64,000 nucleotides of DNA, taken from Litoreibacter halocynthiae (GTDB lineage Bacteria > Pseudomonadota > Alphaproteobacteria > Rhodobacterales > Rhodobacteraceae). Both the position numbers and the translations under genes were made by a program. Numbering within the stretch: position 1 is the first letter of the stretch; each line of letters opens with the position of its first letter. Positions 16,031-26,255 of this stretch are shown piece by piece. The notes below the pieces were generated by a model. It made no database searches. It was not told the DNA's origin and worked only from the letters and a program-made list of their open reading frames with translations. The stretch covers positions 434,001 to 498,000 of the forward strand of contig NZ_SOBH01000002.1 in NCBI RefSeq assembly GCF_004365635.1. Direction: 5' to 3'.

Positions 16031-17646
16031 GGGCGCGCGAACAAGATATAGAGCTCGGTCCGCCGGACCTCTTCAAGCTTCTCACCCCGCGCCTCCACGT
16101 CCTTCAGGATCGACCTGTAGGCATGTGGCGTGGTCGGGCAGGTCGGGATCAGCAGGTAATCCGCATTCTCAAACCCCGTCAGGCGTCCGTAATACCAAGG
16201 GGCGGCGCCAAGCGTGGGCTCCAGATCGCCAAACATCCACAGGTTGCCAAAGGTGTCCGCGACAAACACGGATTTCCCGTGAGACAACCCAGCCTGATCC
16301 AGATCCCGTGCCATCGCATGCGAGGCCCCGATCAACCCCAACTCTTGCGCGCAGGAGGGCAAAACCTCGCCTTGAAACTCTGCTGGAGGCAGATGCGCCG
16401 CAAGCTCGTTCATGTAGGCAAATTCCTCGCTTTCGAACAGCATGGGCTTACGCATCAGGATGCGGTTGACCCGTTCAGCTTTGGTAAAGAAATCGCCATA
16501 GCGCGCCCCATTGGGAGTGCCTTCGAACAATGCGCTGTAGGTATCCTGCTTCGCCACAAAATGTCGCGCAGTGCTTGTTGCCATGTTGAAGAAGGAGGGC
16601 GCTATCAAAGTGCAGGCCACAACAGCCAAGGCGATGACCTGCGGGGTTCGGGACACCGCCAAAATCATCACCGCCAGAAGCGCCAGCCATTTCGGGTCAT
16701 TGCCATAATTCTGGTAGGTGACGTAAATCATCCCTGGTCCAAGAAGCATCAGAACCAACCCCAAACGCGGATCAACGCCGCGCCGCAAGACCACAACGGA
16801 CAAGACCAGTACCGCATTCCCCAATGCGTATTGCGGGGCCGTCAGCAGCGTGCCCAGATCTACTCCTGCACGCGGGCGTATGTCTGTGCCTGCAACCAAC
16901 GCGAGATCACCCAGATAGGCTGGCCACATCGCCGGACCTGCCAAGGCCGTCAGCACACCGGCAAACAAGGCCACCACAACCAGTGCCGCCCCTATCACCC
17001 GCCACTGGCCCCGAATCGCCAGCGCTACAGCTACCCCGGGGGCGAAGGCCACGCCGTAGGTTATTTTCCCAAGGACAAAGAAGCTGAACGCGACCCCCAA
17101 AATGACCCCGTCAAACCATTGATTTTCCGCCTGCTTCGGTTCCAGAACCGCGACGAGAATCGCAACAAAAGCGAACGCCCATGCCCAGCGGTTGTAGTGC
17201 ATCGACAAGGACAGCGACGCCCCGGCCTCGCCATGAATCATGGCCAAAACAAGAACCATCACCAATGCACCGACACCATAGGCCATTCCGCGGGACAAAC
17301 GGCTGTAAGCTAGCCACCAGACCATTGGCACAAACATCAACGCAACGGTGATCTGCGCCAGCAAAATCGCGGTTCCGATGCCGAAGCCCATCCAGACGAA
17401 AGCCACAATCGGCAAGAAACCAAGGACCCCCAAGGGCGTGACAAAGTCCAGATGCGGCCATTGGCCTTCGGCCATCCGCAGCACAATTTCGATTAAATGA
17501 AGTGTGTCGCCCTCGTGGCGGTCGACGTAAAGACCACCTTTTGCCAAGGATAGACCGCCCATCAGCGCGACCAATCCTAGCAGATAAACAAGAAAAAGCC
17601 TTGCTCCGGCCTTATCCATACCCTCGTCCATGCCCATCATCCCCAT
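16027..17646 (-). CDS. Polytopic membrane protein, GT-C glycosyltransferase-like
   Basis: A 539-residue protein with about eleven hydrophobic segments over the first 370 residues and a soluble C-terminal domain (about 380-539). The first extracytoplasmic loop carries DRHEGDTLHLIEI followed by DFVTPLGVLGF, the placing and acidic character seen in GT-C sugar transferases of the ArnT/PMT fold that use polyprenyl-phospho sugars. I cannot assign a specific family. It is wedged between the prepilin peptidase and the AAA ATPase on the opposite strand. Several in-frame ATGs crowd the start (17646 chosen; 17619 possible). Confidence 0.6.
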   Translation of the reverse strand: MGMMGMDEGMDKAGARLFLVYLLGLVALMGGLSLAKGGLYVDRHEGDTLHLIEIVLRMAEGQWPHLDFVTPLGVLGFLPIVAFVWMGFGIGTAILLAQITVALMFVPMVWWLAYSRLSRGMAYGVGALVMVLVLAMIHGEAGASLSLSMHYNRWAWAFAFVAILVAVLEPKQAENQWFDGVILGVAFSFFVLGKITYGVAFAPGVAVALAIRGQWRVIGAALVVVALFAGVLTALAGPAMWPAYLGDLALVAGTDIRPRAGVDLGTLLTAPQYALGNAVLVLSVVVLRRGVDPRLGLVLMLLGPGMIYVTYQNYGNDPKWLALLAVMILAVSRTPQVIALAVVACTLIAPSFFNMATSTARHFVAKQDTYSALFEGTPNGARYGDFFTKAERVNRILMRKPMLFESEEFAYMNELAAHLPPAEFQGEVLPSCAQELGLIGASHAMARDLDQAGLSHGKSVFVADTFGNLWMFGDLEPTLGAAPWYYGRLTGFENADYLLIPTCPTTPHAYRSILKDVEARGEKLEEVRRTELYILFARP

Positions 17647-17797
17647 GCCCCGCCCTGTTTGGCGGTGTTCATTATGTATAAAGGCTAGCGCAGCTGGCCT
17701 GCTTTTTGAAGTGAGATCGGTTTATGTTGTCCGGATACAGTTCAACCGGTAAACTAGGTGGAAGGATGCCGAAAAATCGGCACGCGAGGCAGAGCAC

Positions 17798-19111
17798 ATG
17801 AATATGCACACAACCACGGGCGTACAGGCCCCGGCCCCTCCTAAGTCGTTGAAAGACACGGGGCTAAGCGTCGTTATGATGCGCGATATCCTGTTAAAAA
17901 CAATCTTCCGCAAGAACCTTGAGCACGTCTCGGACATGGCCGTTGCCATTTGTCTGTCCCTGCCGCTGACCCAACAACTTGTTGAGATCGCGCGGGAGCA
18001 AAAGCTGATTGAAGCACAAGGTACATTGCACGCGGGCTCCGGCTCCGAGATGGCGTTCCAGCTGTCTGACGCGGGCAAATCACGCGCGCTCGACGCTCTG
18101 TCCCAATCCGAATATTACGGCGCCCTGCCTGTTCCTTTGGCCATGTACAAAGAGCAGGTAAAAAAGCAGTCCGTGCGCAACATCCAGATCACCCGTGAAA
18201 AGCTGCTGGGTAATATGGGTCACCTGATCCTGCCCGACAACCTGCTGAACGATCTTGGACCGGCGGTGAGTTCCGGCCGCTCCATTCTGCTTTATGGCCC
18301 TCCCGGCAACGGTAAATCAGCGATTTCCAACGGCATCCGCGACGCACTTGGCGACATGATATATATCCCGCAATGCATTGAATATGCAGGACAAGTTGTA
18401 ACACTATACGATCCGATCGTGCATACACCGATCGAAGATGTCGAGACGCAAACCACCTCGCTGCGCCGGACCGACAACCGCTACGACAAGCGCTACCTGA
18501 TGTGCGAACGCCCCACGGTTATGACCGGTGGTGAGCTGATGCTGAACATGCTCGACCTGAACTACAACGCCACCTCGCGCACCTACCAAGCCTCGCTTCA
18601 GTTGAAGTCGACCGGCGGCGTGTTCATCGTGGATGACCTTGGCCGTCAGGAAGAGCCGCCACAGGCGCTGATCAACCGCTGGATTGTTCCAATGGAAGCC
18701 GAATACGATATTCTGGCCCTGCAATCGGGCGAGAAGTTCGAGGTCCCATTTGACACACTGGTTATCTTCTCGACCAACTTCCACCCCAACGAGATGTTCG
18801 ATGGCGCGGCCCTGCGTCGTATTTTCTTCAAGATCAAAATTGACGGCCCGACACAGGAAGAATTCCTGAAAGTGTTCGCCATGGTTGCGAAGAAAAAGAA
18901 AATCCCGTTGAACGAAGAGGCGTTGATCCACCTGTTGAAGGTCCGCTATCCCACCATCGACAACGTCTACGCCAACTACCATGCGAACTTCCTGATCGAC
19001 CAGATGATCGCCGTATGTGAATACGAGGGCATCCCAAATCAAATGACGCCCGAGCTGATCGACCGCGCATGGGCGAACATGTATGTGAAAGACGAAGAGA
19101 TTAAACACTGA
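17798..19111 (+). CDS. AAA-type ATPase adjoining the tad locus
   Basis: A 437-residue protein. Residues 20-120 look like a winged-helix-type adaptor (LPLTQQLVEIAREQKLIEA, then FQLSDAGKSRALDAL). The ATPase domain has Walker A GPPGNGKS (167-174), Walker B VFIVDD (275-280), a sensor FSTN (324-327) and an arginine pair at 340-341. The exact role is unknown; the position just past the Tad genes suggests a link to pilus assembly or to polar placement. It has its own 151-base upstream spacer. It is not a CpaF paralogue: the His box is absent. Confidence 0.7.
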   Translation: MNMHTTTGVQAPAPPKSLKDTGLSVVMMRDILLKTIFRKNLEHVSDMAVAICLSLPLTQQLVEIAREQKLIEAQGTLHAGSGSEMAFQLSDAGKSRALDALSQSEYYGALPVPLAMYKEQVKKQSVRNIQITREKLLGNMGHLILPDNLLNDLGPAVSSGRSILLYGPPGNGKSAISNGIRDALGDMIYIPQCIEYAGQVVTLYDPIVHTPIEDVETQTTSLRRTDNRYDKRYLMCERPTVMTGGELMLNMLDLNYNATSRTYQASLQLKSTGGVFIVDDLGRQEEPPQALINRWIVPMEAEYDILALQSGEKFEVPFDTLVIFSTNFHPNEMFDGAALRRIFFKIKIDGPTQEEFLKVFAMVAKKKKIPLNEEALIHLLKVRYPTIDNVYANYHANFLIDQMIAVCEYEGIPNQMTPELIDRAWANMYVKDEEIKH

Positions 19112-19142
19112 CCAAAACCATTGGTCGGGCTATATCTGGGGC

Positions 19143-21545
19143 ATGACGCAACTGCCCCAGCCCCTGCACGATTGGTTCGCCGCCAGAGGCTGGGATATCC
19201 ACCCGCATCAGCAAGCGATGCTCGATGCCGCATACGCGCCGTCGACCTTGCTTATTGCCCCGACGGGGGGCGGCAAAACCATGGCGGGTTTCCTGCCCAC
19301 GCTCGCCGAACTGCACGCATCCCCACGCGATGGGCTTCACACGCTCTACATCTCGCCACTCAAAGCATTAGCGGCTGATATCAAACGGAATCTTCGCACG
19401 CCCGTGGACGAGATCGGCATGGATATCCGCATCGAAGATCGCAGCGGCGACACTACCTATACCCAGAAACGCAAGCAACGCGCGGACCCGCCCCATATCC
19501 TGCTCACCACCCCTGAAAGTCTGGCATTACTTCTCAGCTACGAAGACGCACCGCGCATCTTCAACGGGTTGCAGCGCGTCGTGGTCGACGAAATCCATGC
19601 CCTTGCCGAAAGTAAACGCGGCGACCAGCTCATGCTCGGCCTCAGCCGCCTGCAAGCCCTTGCACCAGACCTGCGCCGTGTGGGCCTAAGCGCCACCGTT
19701 GAGGACCCCGAAGCCATCGCCAACTTCCTTGCGCGTCATCCGCAGCCCACCAAGATCATCCACGCGGACCCCGGCCCTGCCCCCGACATCTCCATGCTGG
19801 AAACGGAAGTGGCCCCGCCATGGTCCGGCGGTGGCGGGCGATACGCCATCCCTGCTGTGCTGGAGCAGGTGAAACAGCACAACACGACGCTGATCTTCCA
19901 CAACACCCGCGCGCAGGCCGAGATTTTCTTCCACCACCTCTGGCTCGCCAACGAAGACCAGTTGCCCATCGGCATTCACCACGGTTCCCTCGCCCGCGAG
20001 CAGCGCATGAAGGTGGAACAAGCGATGGTCGACGGCAGCCTCAAGGCCATTGTCTGCACTGGCAGCCTTGATCTGGGCATTGATTGGGGCGACGTCGATC
20101 TCGTGATCCAGATCGGCGCTCCGAAAAACGTCAAACGCCTCGTGCAGCGCATTGGCCGCGCCAATCACCACTATAACGCACCGTCCAAAGCGTTGCTCGT
20201 ACCCGCAAACCGCTTCGAAATCGTCGAATGCAATGCCGCCCTTGATGCGGTGAAGGAACACGACCTGGACGGGGAGCCGCGAAGCACAGGCCCGCGCGAC
20301 GTCTTGTGCCAGCACATTCTGGCCAGCGCCGCGTCCGGCCCGTTTGCTGCCGATGATCTTTACGGGGAAGTCATCACCGCAGGCCCATATGCCAAGCTGA
20401 CCCGTGACGATTTCGACCGCTGTCTCGATTTCTGTGCAACCGGCGGCTACGCGTTGCGCGCCTATGACCGCTATCAGCGCATTGTGGAGCGGGACCGAAA
20501 ATGGCAACTCCGCGACCCTCGATCTGCCGCTCAAATCCGCATGAATATCGGCACGATCATCGACACCGAAATGCTGAAAGTCCGGCTTAAAGGGCGGCGC
20601 GGCGGGTCCGCTTTAGGCGAGGTTGAAGAAGCCTTCGCCTCGACACTAAGCCAAGGTGATACGTTCCTGATCGGAGGCCAGATCGTGCGCTACGAAGGCT
20701 TGAACGAAATGACCGTCGAGGTCACCCGCCGCGCATCCGACAATCCGAAGGTTGCGGTCTTCTCCGGCACCAAATTCGCCAACACCACACAACTCAGCCA
20801 ACGCATTATGCGGCTGTTGCAGCAAGACAGCTGGCCCGACCTGCCTGCTCACACGGCCCATTGGCTGACCTTGCAACGCGAGCGCTCGAAATTGCCCGAA
20901 CCTTCGCGATTGCTCATCGAAAGTTTCCCGCAAGACAATCGTCAGTATACCGTCATTTACGGCTTTGCCGGACGCAACGCTATGCAAACACTGGGGCTTC
21001 TTCTGACCCAACGGATGGAAGAACAGGGTCTCGATCCGCTCGGGTTTCTGGCAACCGACTACGCCACCATGATCTGGAGCTTGCAGCCAGTATCCGACCC
21101 GACGCCGCTGTTTGAGCTGGACAACCTGCGGCAGGGCTTGGAGGAATGGTTGGCTGGAAACGCGGTGATGAAGCGAACCTTTCGCGCTTCCGCCATCATC
21201 TCCGGCCTCATTGACCGCATGACACAAGGCAAGCGCAAGTCCGGCAGGCAGGCGACGTTTTCCTCCGACATCCTGTACGACACATTGCGAAAATACGATC
21301 CCGATCACCTCATGCTCGACATCACGCGGGAAGAGGCGATGAAAGGCCTCATCGACTTTGGCCGCATCGAGGAGATGATCACCAGAACCCGCGGCGCAAT
21401 TGATCATCTGCAACTGGATCGCGTCACCCCCCTGGCAGCCCCCCTCTTCCTGGAAATCGGGCGCGTCCCGATCAAAGGCGCGGCGGAAGAGCGGCTTGTG
21501 GCCGAAGAGGCGTCGCTATTGATGGCGAAGGCTGGTCTGGAATGA
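19143..21545 (+). CDS. Lhr-like DEXH helicase of the ligase-associated DNA damage response
   Basis: An 800-residue superfamily 2 helicase. Motif I is TGGGKT (41-46), motif II DEIH (149-152), and the helicase C motifs include TGSLDLGIDWGDVD and QRIGRANH. A C-terminal Lhr-type winged-helix and beta region follows. In many bacteria this form lies with an ATP-dependent ligase, a metallo-beta-lactamase-fold exonuclease and the PdeM phosphoesterase. Here only PdeM follows (ATGA overlap) and the ligase and exonuclease are not seen nearby. Confidence 0.92.
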   Translation: MTQLPQPLHDWFAARGWDIHPHQQAMLDAAYAPSTLLIAPTGGGKTMAGFLPTLAELHASPRDGLHTLYISPLKALAADIKRNLRTPVDEIGMDIRIEDRSGDTTYTQKRKQRADPPHILLTTPESLALLLSYEDAPRIFNGLQRVVVDEIHALAESKRGDQLMLGLSRLQALAPDLRRVGLSATVEDPEAIANFLARHPQPTKIIHADPGPAPDISMLETEVAPPWSGGGGRYAIPAVLEQVKQHNTTLIFHNTRAQAEIFFHHLWLANEDQLPIGIHHGSLAREQRMKVEQAMVDGSLKAIVCTGSLDLGIDWGDVDLVIQIGAPKNVKRLVQRIGRANHHYNAPSKALLVPANRFEIVECNAALDAVKEHDLDGEPRSTGPRDVLCQHILASAASGPFAADDLYGEVITAGPYAKLTRDDFDRCLDFCATGGYALRAYDRYQRIVERDRKWQLRDPRSAAQIRMNIGTIIDTEMLKVRLKGRRGGSALGEVEEAFASTLSQGDTFLIGGQIVRYEGLNEMTVEVTRRASDNPKVAVFSGTKFANTTQLSQRIMRLLQQDSWPDLPAHTAHWLTLQRERSKLPEPSRLLIESFPQDNRQYTVIYGFAGRNAMQTLGLLLTQRMEEQGLDPLGFLATDYATMIWSLQPVSDPTPLFELDNLRQGLEEWLAGNAVMKRTFRASAIISGLIDRMTQGKRKSGRQATFSSDILYDTLRKYDPDHLMLDITREEAMKGLIDFGRIEEMITRTRGAIDHLQLDRVTPLAAPLFLEIGRVPIKGAAEERLVAEEASLLMAKAGLE

Positions 21546-22204
21546 AGCCCTTTTCATTTTGTGGGGCGGACCTTGTGGCCCTCCCCTCCGGCGCGCTTCT
21601 CTGGCCTTCGCAAAAACTGCTGACCGTCTCCGATCTACACCTTGGCAAATCAGAACGTATCGCGCGCAGAAGCGGCCAGATGCTCCCCCCTTACGAGACG
21701 ATGGACACGTTGACGCGTCTACAGACCGATCTGGACGCCCATACGCCCGAACATGTCATTTGCCTTGGTGACAGCTTTGACGATCTGGAAGCCGGCGCGC
21801 TTATGCCCGAAAATATCACCGACTGGATCACGCAATTGATGGCTGGCCGAAGCTGGACATGGATCGAAGGCAATCACGACCCGGGGCCGTTAAACCTTGG
21901 TGGCAGCCACCGCGCCCAACAAACGATCGTCCCCTTGACCTTCCGCCATATCGCGCAATCAACCGCTGCATCGGGCGAGGTCTCGGGCCATTACCACCCC
22001 AAAGCCAGCTTGCGCACACGCGGGGGTAACGTCACACGGCCCTGTTTCCTGTATGATCAGACCCGCCTCATCCTGCCCGCTTACGGCACCTATACCGGCG
22101 GCTTAGGTACCAATGCGGCCACCCTGCAATCGCTGATGGCACAAGATGCCCGCGCCATTCTCACCGGCGCATCAGCGGTGGAAATCCCGATGCCACGCAG
22201 CTAG
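21542..22204 (+). CDS. pdeM: Ligase-associated phosphoesterase/endonuclease PdeM
   Basis: A 220-residue calcineurin-type metallophosphoesterase. The metal ligands are visible as SDLHLGK (D31, H33), GDSFDD (about 76-81), GNHD (110-113) and SGHYH. The start overlaps the helicase stop as ATGA, so the two are co-translated. The role is inferred from the family's constant pairing with Lhr-type helicases. Confidence 0.88.
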   Translation: MKPFSFCGADLVALPSGALLWPSQKLLTVSDLHLGKSERIARRSGQMLPPYETMDTLTRLQTDLDAHTPEHVICLGDSFDDLEAGALMPENITDWITQLMAGRSWTWIEGNHDPGPLNLGGSHRAQQTIVPLTFRHIAQSTAASGEVSGHYHPKASLRTRGGNVTRPCFLYDQTRLILPAYGTYTGGLGTNAATLQSLMAQDARAILTGASAVEIPMPRS

Positions 22205-22229
22205 GGTTTCGGAAAAATCCGGAGCTCCC

Positions 22230-22658
22230 ATGCCGTCATCCCCCCGCAACCCCGACTATGAAACCACGGTGAAGGACAGCTTTGCGCGTCAGGCGATGAT
22301 GGCAACAGCTGGGGCGTCCCTCACCGAAGTGTCGGCAGGGCAGTGCATAATCGCCGCCCCGATCCGCGCGTCGATGACGCAACAACACGGGTTCGGGCAC
22401 GCGGCTTTAACCTTCGCACTGGGCGACAGCGCTGCGGGTTATGCCGCCCTCACACTCATGGAAAAGGGGCAGGAGGTTCTGACCTCCGAGATGAAGATCA
22501 ACCTGCTCGCACCGGCCAAGGGCGATCACCTTAAAGCGGTCGGGCGGGTCCTGAAGGCGGGGCGTCGGTTGGTTGTGGTGCAGTCGGATGTCTACGCAAT
22601 CGACGGCGAGGTGGAAACCCACATCGCCGCCCTTCAAGGCACAATGGTGCCGGTTTAA
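22230..22658 (+). CDS. PaaI-family hotdog-fold thioesterase
   Basis: A 142-residue hotdog protein. The core motif [20 protein letters not shown] is the PaaI-type active-site region, followed by [17 protein letters not shown]. It would hydrolyse an acyl-CoA thioester; the substrate is unknown. The ATG at 22230 has GGAG directly upstream; a longer frame extends into pdeM. The end overlaps the folD stop by four bases in convergent orientation, with no terminator between. Confidence 0.85.
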   Translation: MPSSPRNPDYETTVKDSFARQAMMATAGASLTEVSAGQCIIAAPIRASMTQQHGFGHAALTFALGDSAAGYAALTLMEKGQEVLTSEMKINLLAPAKGDHLKAVGRVLKAGRRLVVVQSDVYAIDGEVETHIAALQGTMVPV

Positions 22659-23557
22659 GCGGTCAGGCCTTCCGGCTCCGGCAACCCGTTGGCACGGCAA
22701 CACGCGGTCAGGGTGTTGGCAAGCAGACAAGCAATCGTCATTGGTCCGACGCCGCCCGGAACGGGTGTAATCGCGCCAGCCACAGCCGCCGCGCTTTCAT
22801 AATGCACGTCCCCGACAAGGCGGGTCTTGCCCTCGCCTTTTTCAGGCGCGTCGAGACGGTTGATGCCGACGTCGATCACCGTAGCACCCGGTTTGATCCA
22901 GTCACCTGGGACCATTTCAGGGCGCCCCACAGCGGCCACGACAATATCGGCACGGCGCACCACATCTGGCAAATCCTTGGTGCGGGAATGGGCAATCGTC
23001 ACCGTGCAGCTATCCCCCAGAAGCAGCTGTGCCATGGGTTTTCCAACGATGTTCGAGCGCCCGACAACCACCGCGTCCAAGCCGGAAAGAGACCCGTGAT
23101 GGTCGCGCAGCATCATCAGACACCCCAATGGTGTGCAGGGCACCATCGATTTCTGACCGGTGCCCAGAAGCCCGACATTGGAGATATGAAACCCGTCCAC
23201 ATCCTTGGCAGGATCAATCGAGTTGATCACCAGATCTTCGTTCAAATGCTTCGGCAACGGAAGCTGCACCAGAATGCCGTGGATTGATGCGTCTTCATTC
23301 AGCGACTTGATGACGGCCAGCAGGTCTGTCTCGGACGTGTCCGCATCCAGTCGATGCTCCACCGACTTCATGCCGACTTCCACGGTCATCTTGCCTTTGG
23401 AACGCACGTAAACTTCGCTTGCAGGGTCTTCGCCCACCAGAACGACCGCCAACCCCGGTACAAGGTCGTGATCGGCTTTCAACTTGCTCACACCTTCCGC
23501 GACTTGCCCGCGCACCTTGGCCGCAAAGGCCTTTCCGTCAATTACTTGTGCGCTCAT
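22655..23557 (-). CDS. folD: Bifunctional methylene-THF dehydrogenase/methenyl-THF cyclohydrolase FolD
   Basis: A 300-residue enzyme of cytosolic one-carbon metabolism that oxidises methylene-THF to methenyl-THF and opens it to formyl-THF. Signatures: [18 protein letters not shown] near residue 40-57, GILVQLPLP near 95, [10 protein letters not shown] near 165 (NADP site) and [10 protein letters not shown] near 265. I chose the ATG at 23557 (GGGAGA upstream, normal length) over an in-frame start at 23650. It lies downstream of fhs on the same strand, so formate activation and interconversion are probably co-expressed. Confidence 0.95.
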   Translation of the reverse strand: MSAQVIDGKAFAAKVRGQVAEGVSKLKADHDLVPGLAVVLVGEDPASEVYVRSKGKMTVEVGMKSVEHRLDADTSETDLLAVIKSLNEDASIHGILVQLPLPKHLNEDLVINSIDPAKDVDGFHISNVGLLGTGQKSMVPCTPLGCLMMLRDHHGSLSGLDAVVVGRSNIVGKPMAQLLLGDSCTVTIAHSRTKDLPDVVRRADIVVAAVGRPEMVPGDWIKPGATVIDVGINRLDAPEKGEGKTRLVGDVHYESAAAVAGAITPVPGGVGPMTIACLLANTLTACCRANGLPEPEGLTA

Positions 23558-23664
23558 GCCCGTGGTCTCCCTATTGATTTCAACACCCGCAACACGCGCG
23601 GGAAGCAGCCAAAGCTGCGACGCGGGCGTGGCGGCCTCGATGGCTGCCACGCCCGCACCATGTC

Positions 23665-25341
23665 TTAGAACAAGCCTTCGATTTCGCCCGCGTCGTTTAG
23701 CATAATCGCTTCAGCGGACGGAACCCGCGGCAGGCCCGGCATGGTCATGATCTCGCCGCAGACCACGACGACAAAACCCGCACCCGCAGACAACCGCACT
23801 TCGCGCACTGGCAAGGAGTGACCAACCGGCGCGCCACGCAGGTTCGGGTCGGTCGAGAACGAGTATTGCGTTTTCGCCATGCAGACCGGCAGATTCCCAT
23901 ATCCGGCCTCTTCCCACTGGCGCAGCTGATCGCGGATTTTCTTGTCCGCCAGAACCTCATCGGCGCGGTAAATGCGCTTGGCGATGACTTCGATCTTCTC
24001 GATCAACCGCAGGTCGTCGGAATATAGTGGTGCGAATTGCGACGCTCCGCTATCCGCGATTTCCGCCACGCGTGTCGCCATTTCCTTGATCCCTTCGGAG
24101 CCATGCGCCCAGTGCTTGCACAAGATCGCTTCCGAGCCTTGCGCTTCCACATAGGCTTTCACCGCCGCCACCTCCGCATCGGTGTCACCCGAGAAGTGGT
24201 TGATCCCGACGACAACCGGCACGCCAAAAGATTTGACGTTTTCGATATGGCGCCCAAGGTTGGAGCAGCCCGCGTTCACCGCGTCCACATTCTCTTCTGC
24301 CAGATCGGCTTTCGCAACGCCGCCGTTCATTTTCATCGCGCGAACCGTCGCGACCAGAACCACGCAGTCAGGCGCAAGCCCGGCTTTGCGGCACTTGATG
24401 TTCATGAATTTCTCGGCGCCCAAATCGGCCCCGAATCCGGCTTCGGTGACAACGTAATCGGCAAGTTTCAACGCCGTTGTGGTCGCCACGACCGAATTAC
24501 AGCCATGGGCGATGTTGGCGAAGGGGCCGCCATGTACGAAGGCCGGATTGTTTTCCAGCGTCTGCACAAGGTTGGGCTGCATCGCTTGTTGCAGCAGCAC
24601 CGTCATCGCACCGTCAGCCTTGATATCGCGGCAATAGATCGGAGAGCGGTCCCGGCGATAGGCCACAATGATGTCCCCAAGACGCTTTTGCAAATCGTCC
24701 AGATCAAGCGCCAGACACAGGATCGCCATAACTTCAGAGGCCACAGTGATGTCAAACCCCGTCTGACGCGGGAAGCCGTTGGCTACCCCGCCCAGCGACG
24801 TCACGCAATCGCGCAGCGCACGGTCGTTCATGTCCAGAACCCGCTTCCACACTACGCGGCGCTCGTCGATTTCCAGCTCGTTGCCCCAATAAATGTGGTT
24901 GTCGATCATCGCTGACAACAGGTTATGCGCCGAAGTGATCGCGTGGAAATCGCCCGTAAAGTGCAAGTTCATTTCTTCCATCGGCACGACTTGCGCGTAC
25001 CCGCCACCAGCGGCCCCGCCCTTCATCCCGAAACACGGACCCAGCGAGGCTTCGCGAATACAGATCGCAGCCTTCTTGCCGATCGCATTCAGGCCGTCAC
25101 CAAGGCCTACGGTCGTTGTGGTCTTACCCTCACCGGCAGGTGTCGGGTTGATCGCGGTCACAAGGATCAGCTTGCCGTCTTTCTTGCCGCGCTGTGCGGC
25201 GATGAACTCTGCCGACACCTTTGCCTTGTCGTGGCCAAAGGGCAGAAGGTCCGCTTCCGGAATGCCCAGCTTGGCGCCAATCTCTTGGATCGGGCGTTTT
25301 TTGGCCTCGCGGGCAATCTCGATATCGGTCTTGAAACTCAT
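23665..25341 (-). CDS. fhs: Formate-tetrahydrofolate ligase
   Basis: A 558-residue enzyme that joins formate to tetrahydrofolate using ATP. The P-loop-like [11 protein letters not shown] is at residues 67-77 and the fold matches the family over its full length (family about 555). The ATG at 25341 has GGGGAGA upstream; an upstream frame to 25440 is unlikely. Roseobacters commonly use this pair with C1 growth substrates such as methylated compounds and with serine/glycine metabolism. Confidence 0.96.
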   Translation of the reverse strand: MSFKTDIEIAREAKKRPIQEIGAKLGIPEADLLPFGHDKAKVSAEFIAAQRGKKDGKLILVTAINPTPAGEGKTTTTVGLGDGLNAIGKKAAICIREASLGPCFGMKGGAAGGGYAQVVPMEEMNLHFTGDFHAITSAHNLLSAMIDNHIYWGNELEIDERRVVWKRVLDMNDRALRDCVTSLGGVANGFPRQTGFDITVASEVMAILCLALDLDDLQKRLGDIIVAYRRDRSPIYCRDIKADGAMTVLLQQAMQPNLVQTLENNPAFVHGGPFANIAHGCNSVVATTTALKLADYVVTEAGFGADLGAEKFMNIKCRKAGLAPDCVVLVATVRAMKMNGGVAKADLAEENVDAVNAGCSNLGRHIENVKSFGVPVVVGINHFSGDTDAEVAAVKAYVEAQGSEAILCKHWAHGSEGIKEMATRVAEIADSGASQFAPLYSDDLRLIEKIEVIAKRIYRADEVLADKKIRDQLRQWEEAGYGNLPVCMAKTQYSFSTDPNLRGAPVGHSLPVREVRLSAGAGFVVVVCGEIMTMPGLPRVPSAEAIMLNDAGEIEGLF

Positions 25342-25522
25342 GGTCTGTCTCCCCTTGGCCCGCGTAAAAACGCAACGGCTCGATTGTGTACCATCGCCTA
25401 TATCGGGGACACGGCCAGTCTCATCCTGCGTTTCCGACATTTATGGCCTCGGAATCGGCCTCAACGGGATTATGCGTTTCTCATCGGAACGACTTTTGCC
25501 AATCAGCGCGGTCTGATTGCTG

Positions 25523-26110
25523 TCAAGCGTCGCTCGGGCTCCACGCTCTTTGGTCGGGGATGTGCAAGCTCACGGTATCGCCCACGCGCAGTAGGCCTTC
25601 CCGCTCGACCCAAGCCGTCACCCCGCGGCGGTCTTTTGCTGCTGCTTTGAACGCGCGCCCGTGGCCCGGCGCATCTTCGTCGATAACGGGGCTGGGCAAA
25701 TGGCATGGGCGGTTTTCCATGTCCACAGTCAGCGTGGTGCCATCTTGCGTTTGCAGTCGCGAGGATGGTGGGATGTGGGTGAAATCCGAAATGCCTTCGA
25801 TCACGATGTTCGCGCCGCACCATTCCGGGTTGAACTGCGCCACCCCGATCTCTGATGCGACAGCCGCCATTTCTTCCGCCGACACGATACAAAGCTGCCG
25901 CGTGTTCTTGATTGGTGTCCCCTTGGGATATTGCGACGAGACGCGGCTGCAAGACGGGCGGGTCAGATCGCCGTGATCCTCGCCGTCAATGCCTTCGAAC
26001 CGGGCTTCGACTTCAGCCAGCGGGCTGGACCGCAAAGCATTCGCCCTGCTTTCCACGCGCCCCAACCAGATGATGGTGCCAGTGTGTTCAGTTTTTTTCA
26101 AAGCAGGCAT
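25523..26110 (-). CDS. MOSC-domain protein
   Basis: A 195-residue stand-alone MOSC domain. Motifs include KGTPIKNTRQLCIVSAEEM, FNPEWCGANIVIEG, and ENRPCHLPSPVI containing the conserved cysteine that in the family handles sulfur bound for molybdenum cofactor. The ATG at 26110 has GGAG nine bases upstream; a TTG at 26125 is the alternative. It lies downstream of ftsH on the same strand beyond the fhs promoter region. The exact substrate is unknown. Confidence 0.8.
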   Translation of the reverse strand: MPALKKTEHTGTIIWLGRVESRANALRSSPLAEVEARFEGIDGEDHGDLTRPSCSRVSSQYPKGTPIKNTRQLCIVSAEEMAAVASEIGVAQFNPEWCGANIVIEGISDFTHIPPSSRLQTQDGTTLTVDMENRPCHLPSPVIDEDAPGHGRAFKAAAKDRRGVTAWVEREGLLRVGDTVSLHIPDQRAWSPSDA

Positions 26111-26198
26111 GCAGTCGGTCTCCAATCAGAATTGTCCGGCGACAATGGGCGACGGGACAAAGGGCGTCCAGTCAAACTCTGTGACATCCTGCATCACA

Positions 26199-26228
26199 AG
26201 AAAACGCCCCACCAATTGGCAGGGCGTT
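26199..26228 (-). terminator. Terminator of the tol-pal-tilS-ftsH run
   Basis: On the minus strand AACGCCC pairs with GGGCGTT, an about seven-base stem with a loop containing CCAATTGG, followed by TTTTCTT. It sits 28 bases after the ftsH stop. Confidence 0.8.
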
Positions 26229-26255
26229 CATTTGTCTTGTGGGAGTGATCAAGCC

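Noticed and set aside
16123-17313. Long open frame opposite the GT-C-like gene
   Set aside because: It is antisense to a clear membrane-protein gene and reads as low-complexity Arg/Gln/His-rich sequence, a GC-skew artefact.
22655-22658. Possible terminator between the thioesterase and folD genes
   Set aside because: The two genes overlap by four bases in convergent orientation and there is no space for a terminator.
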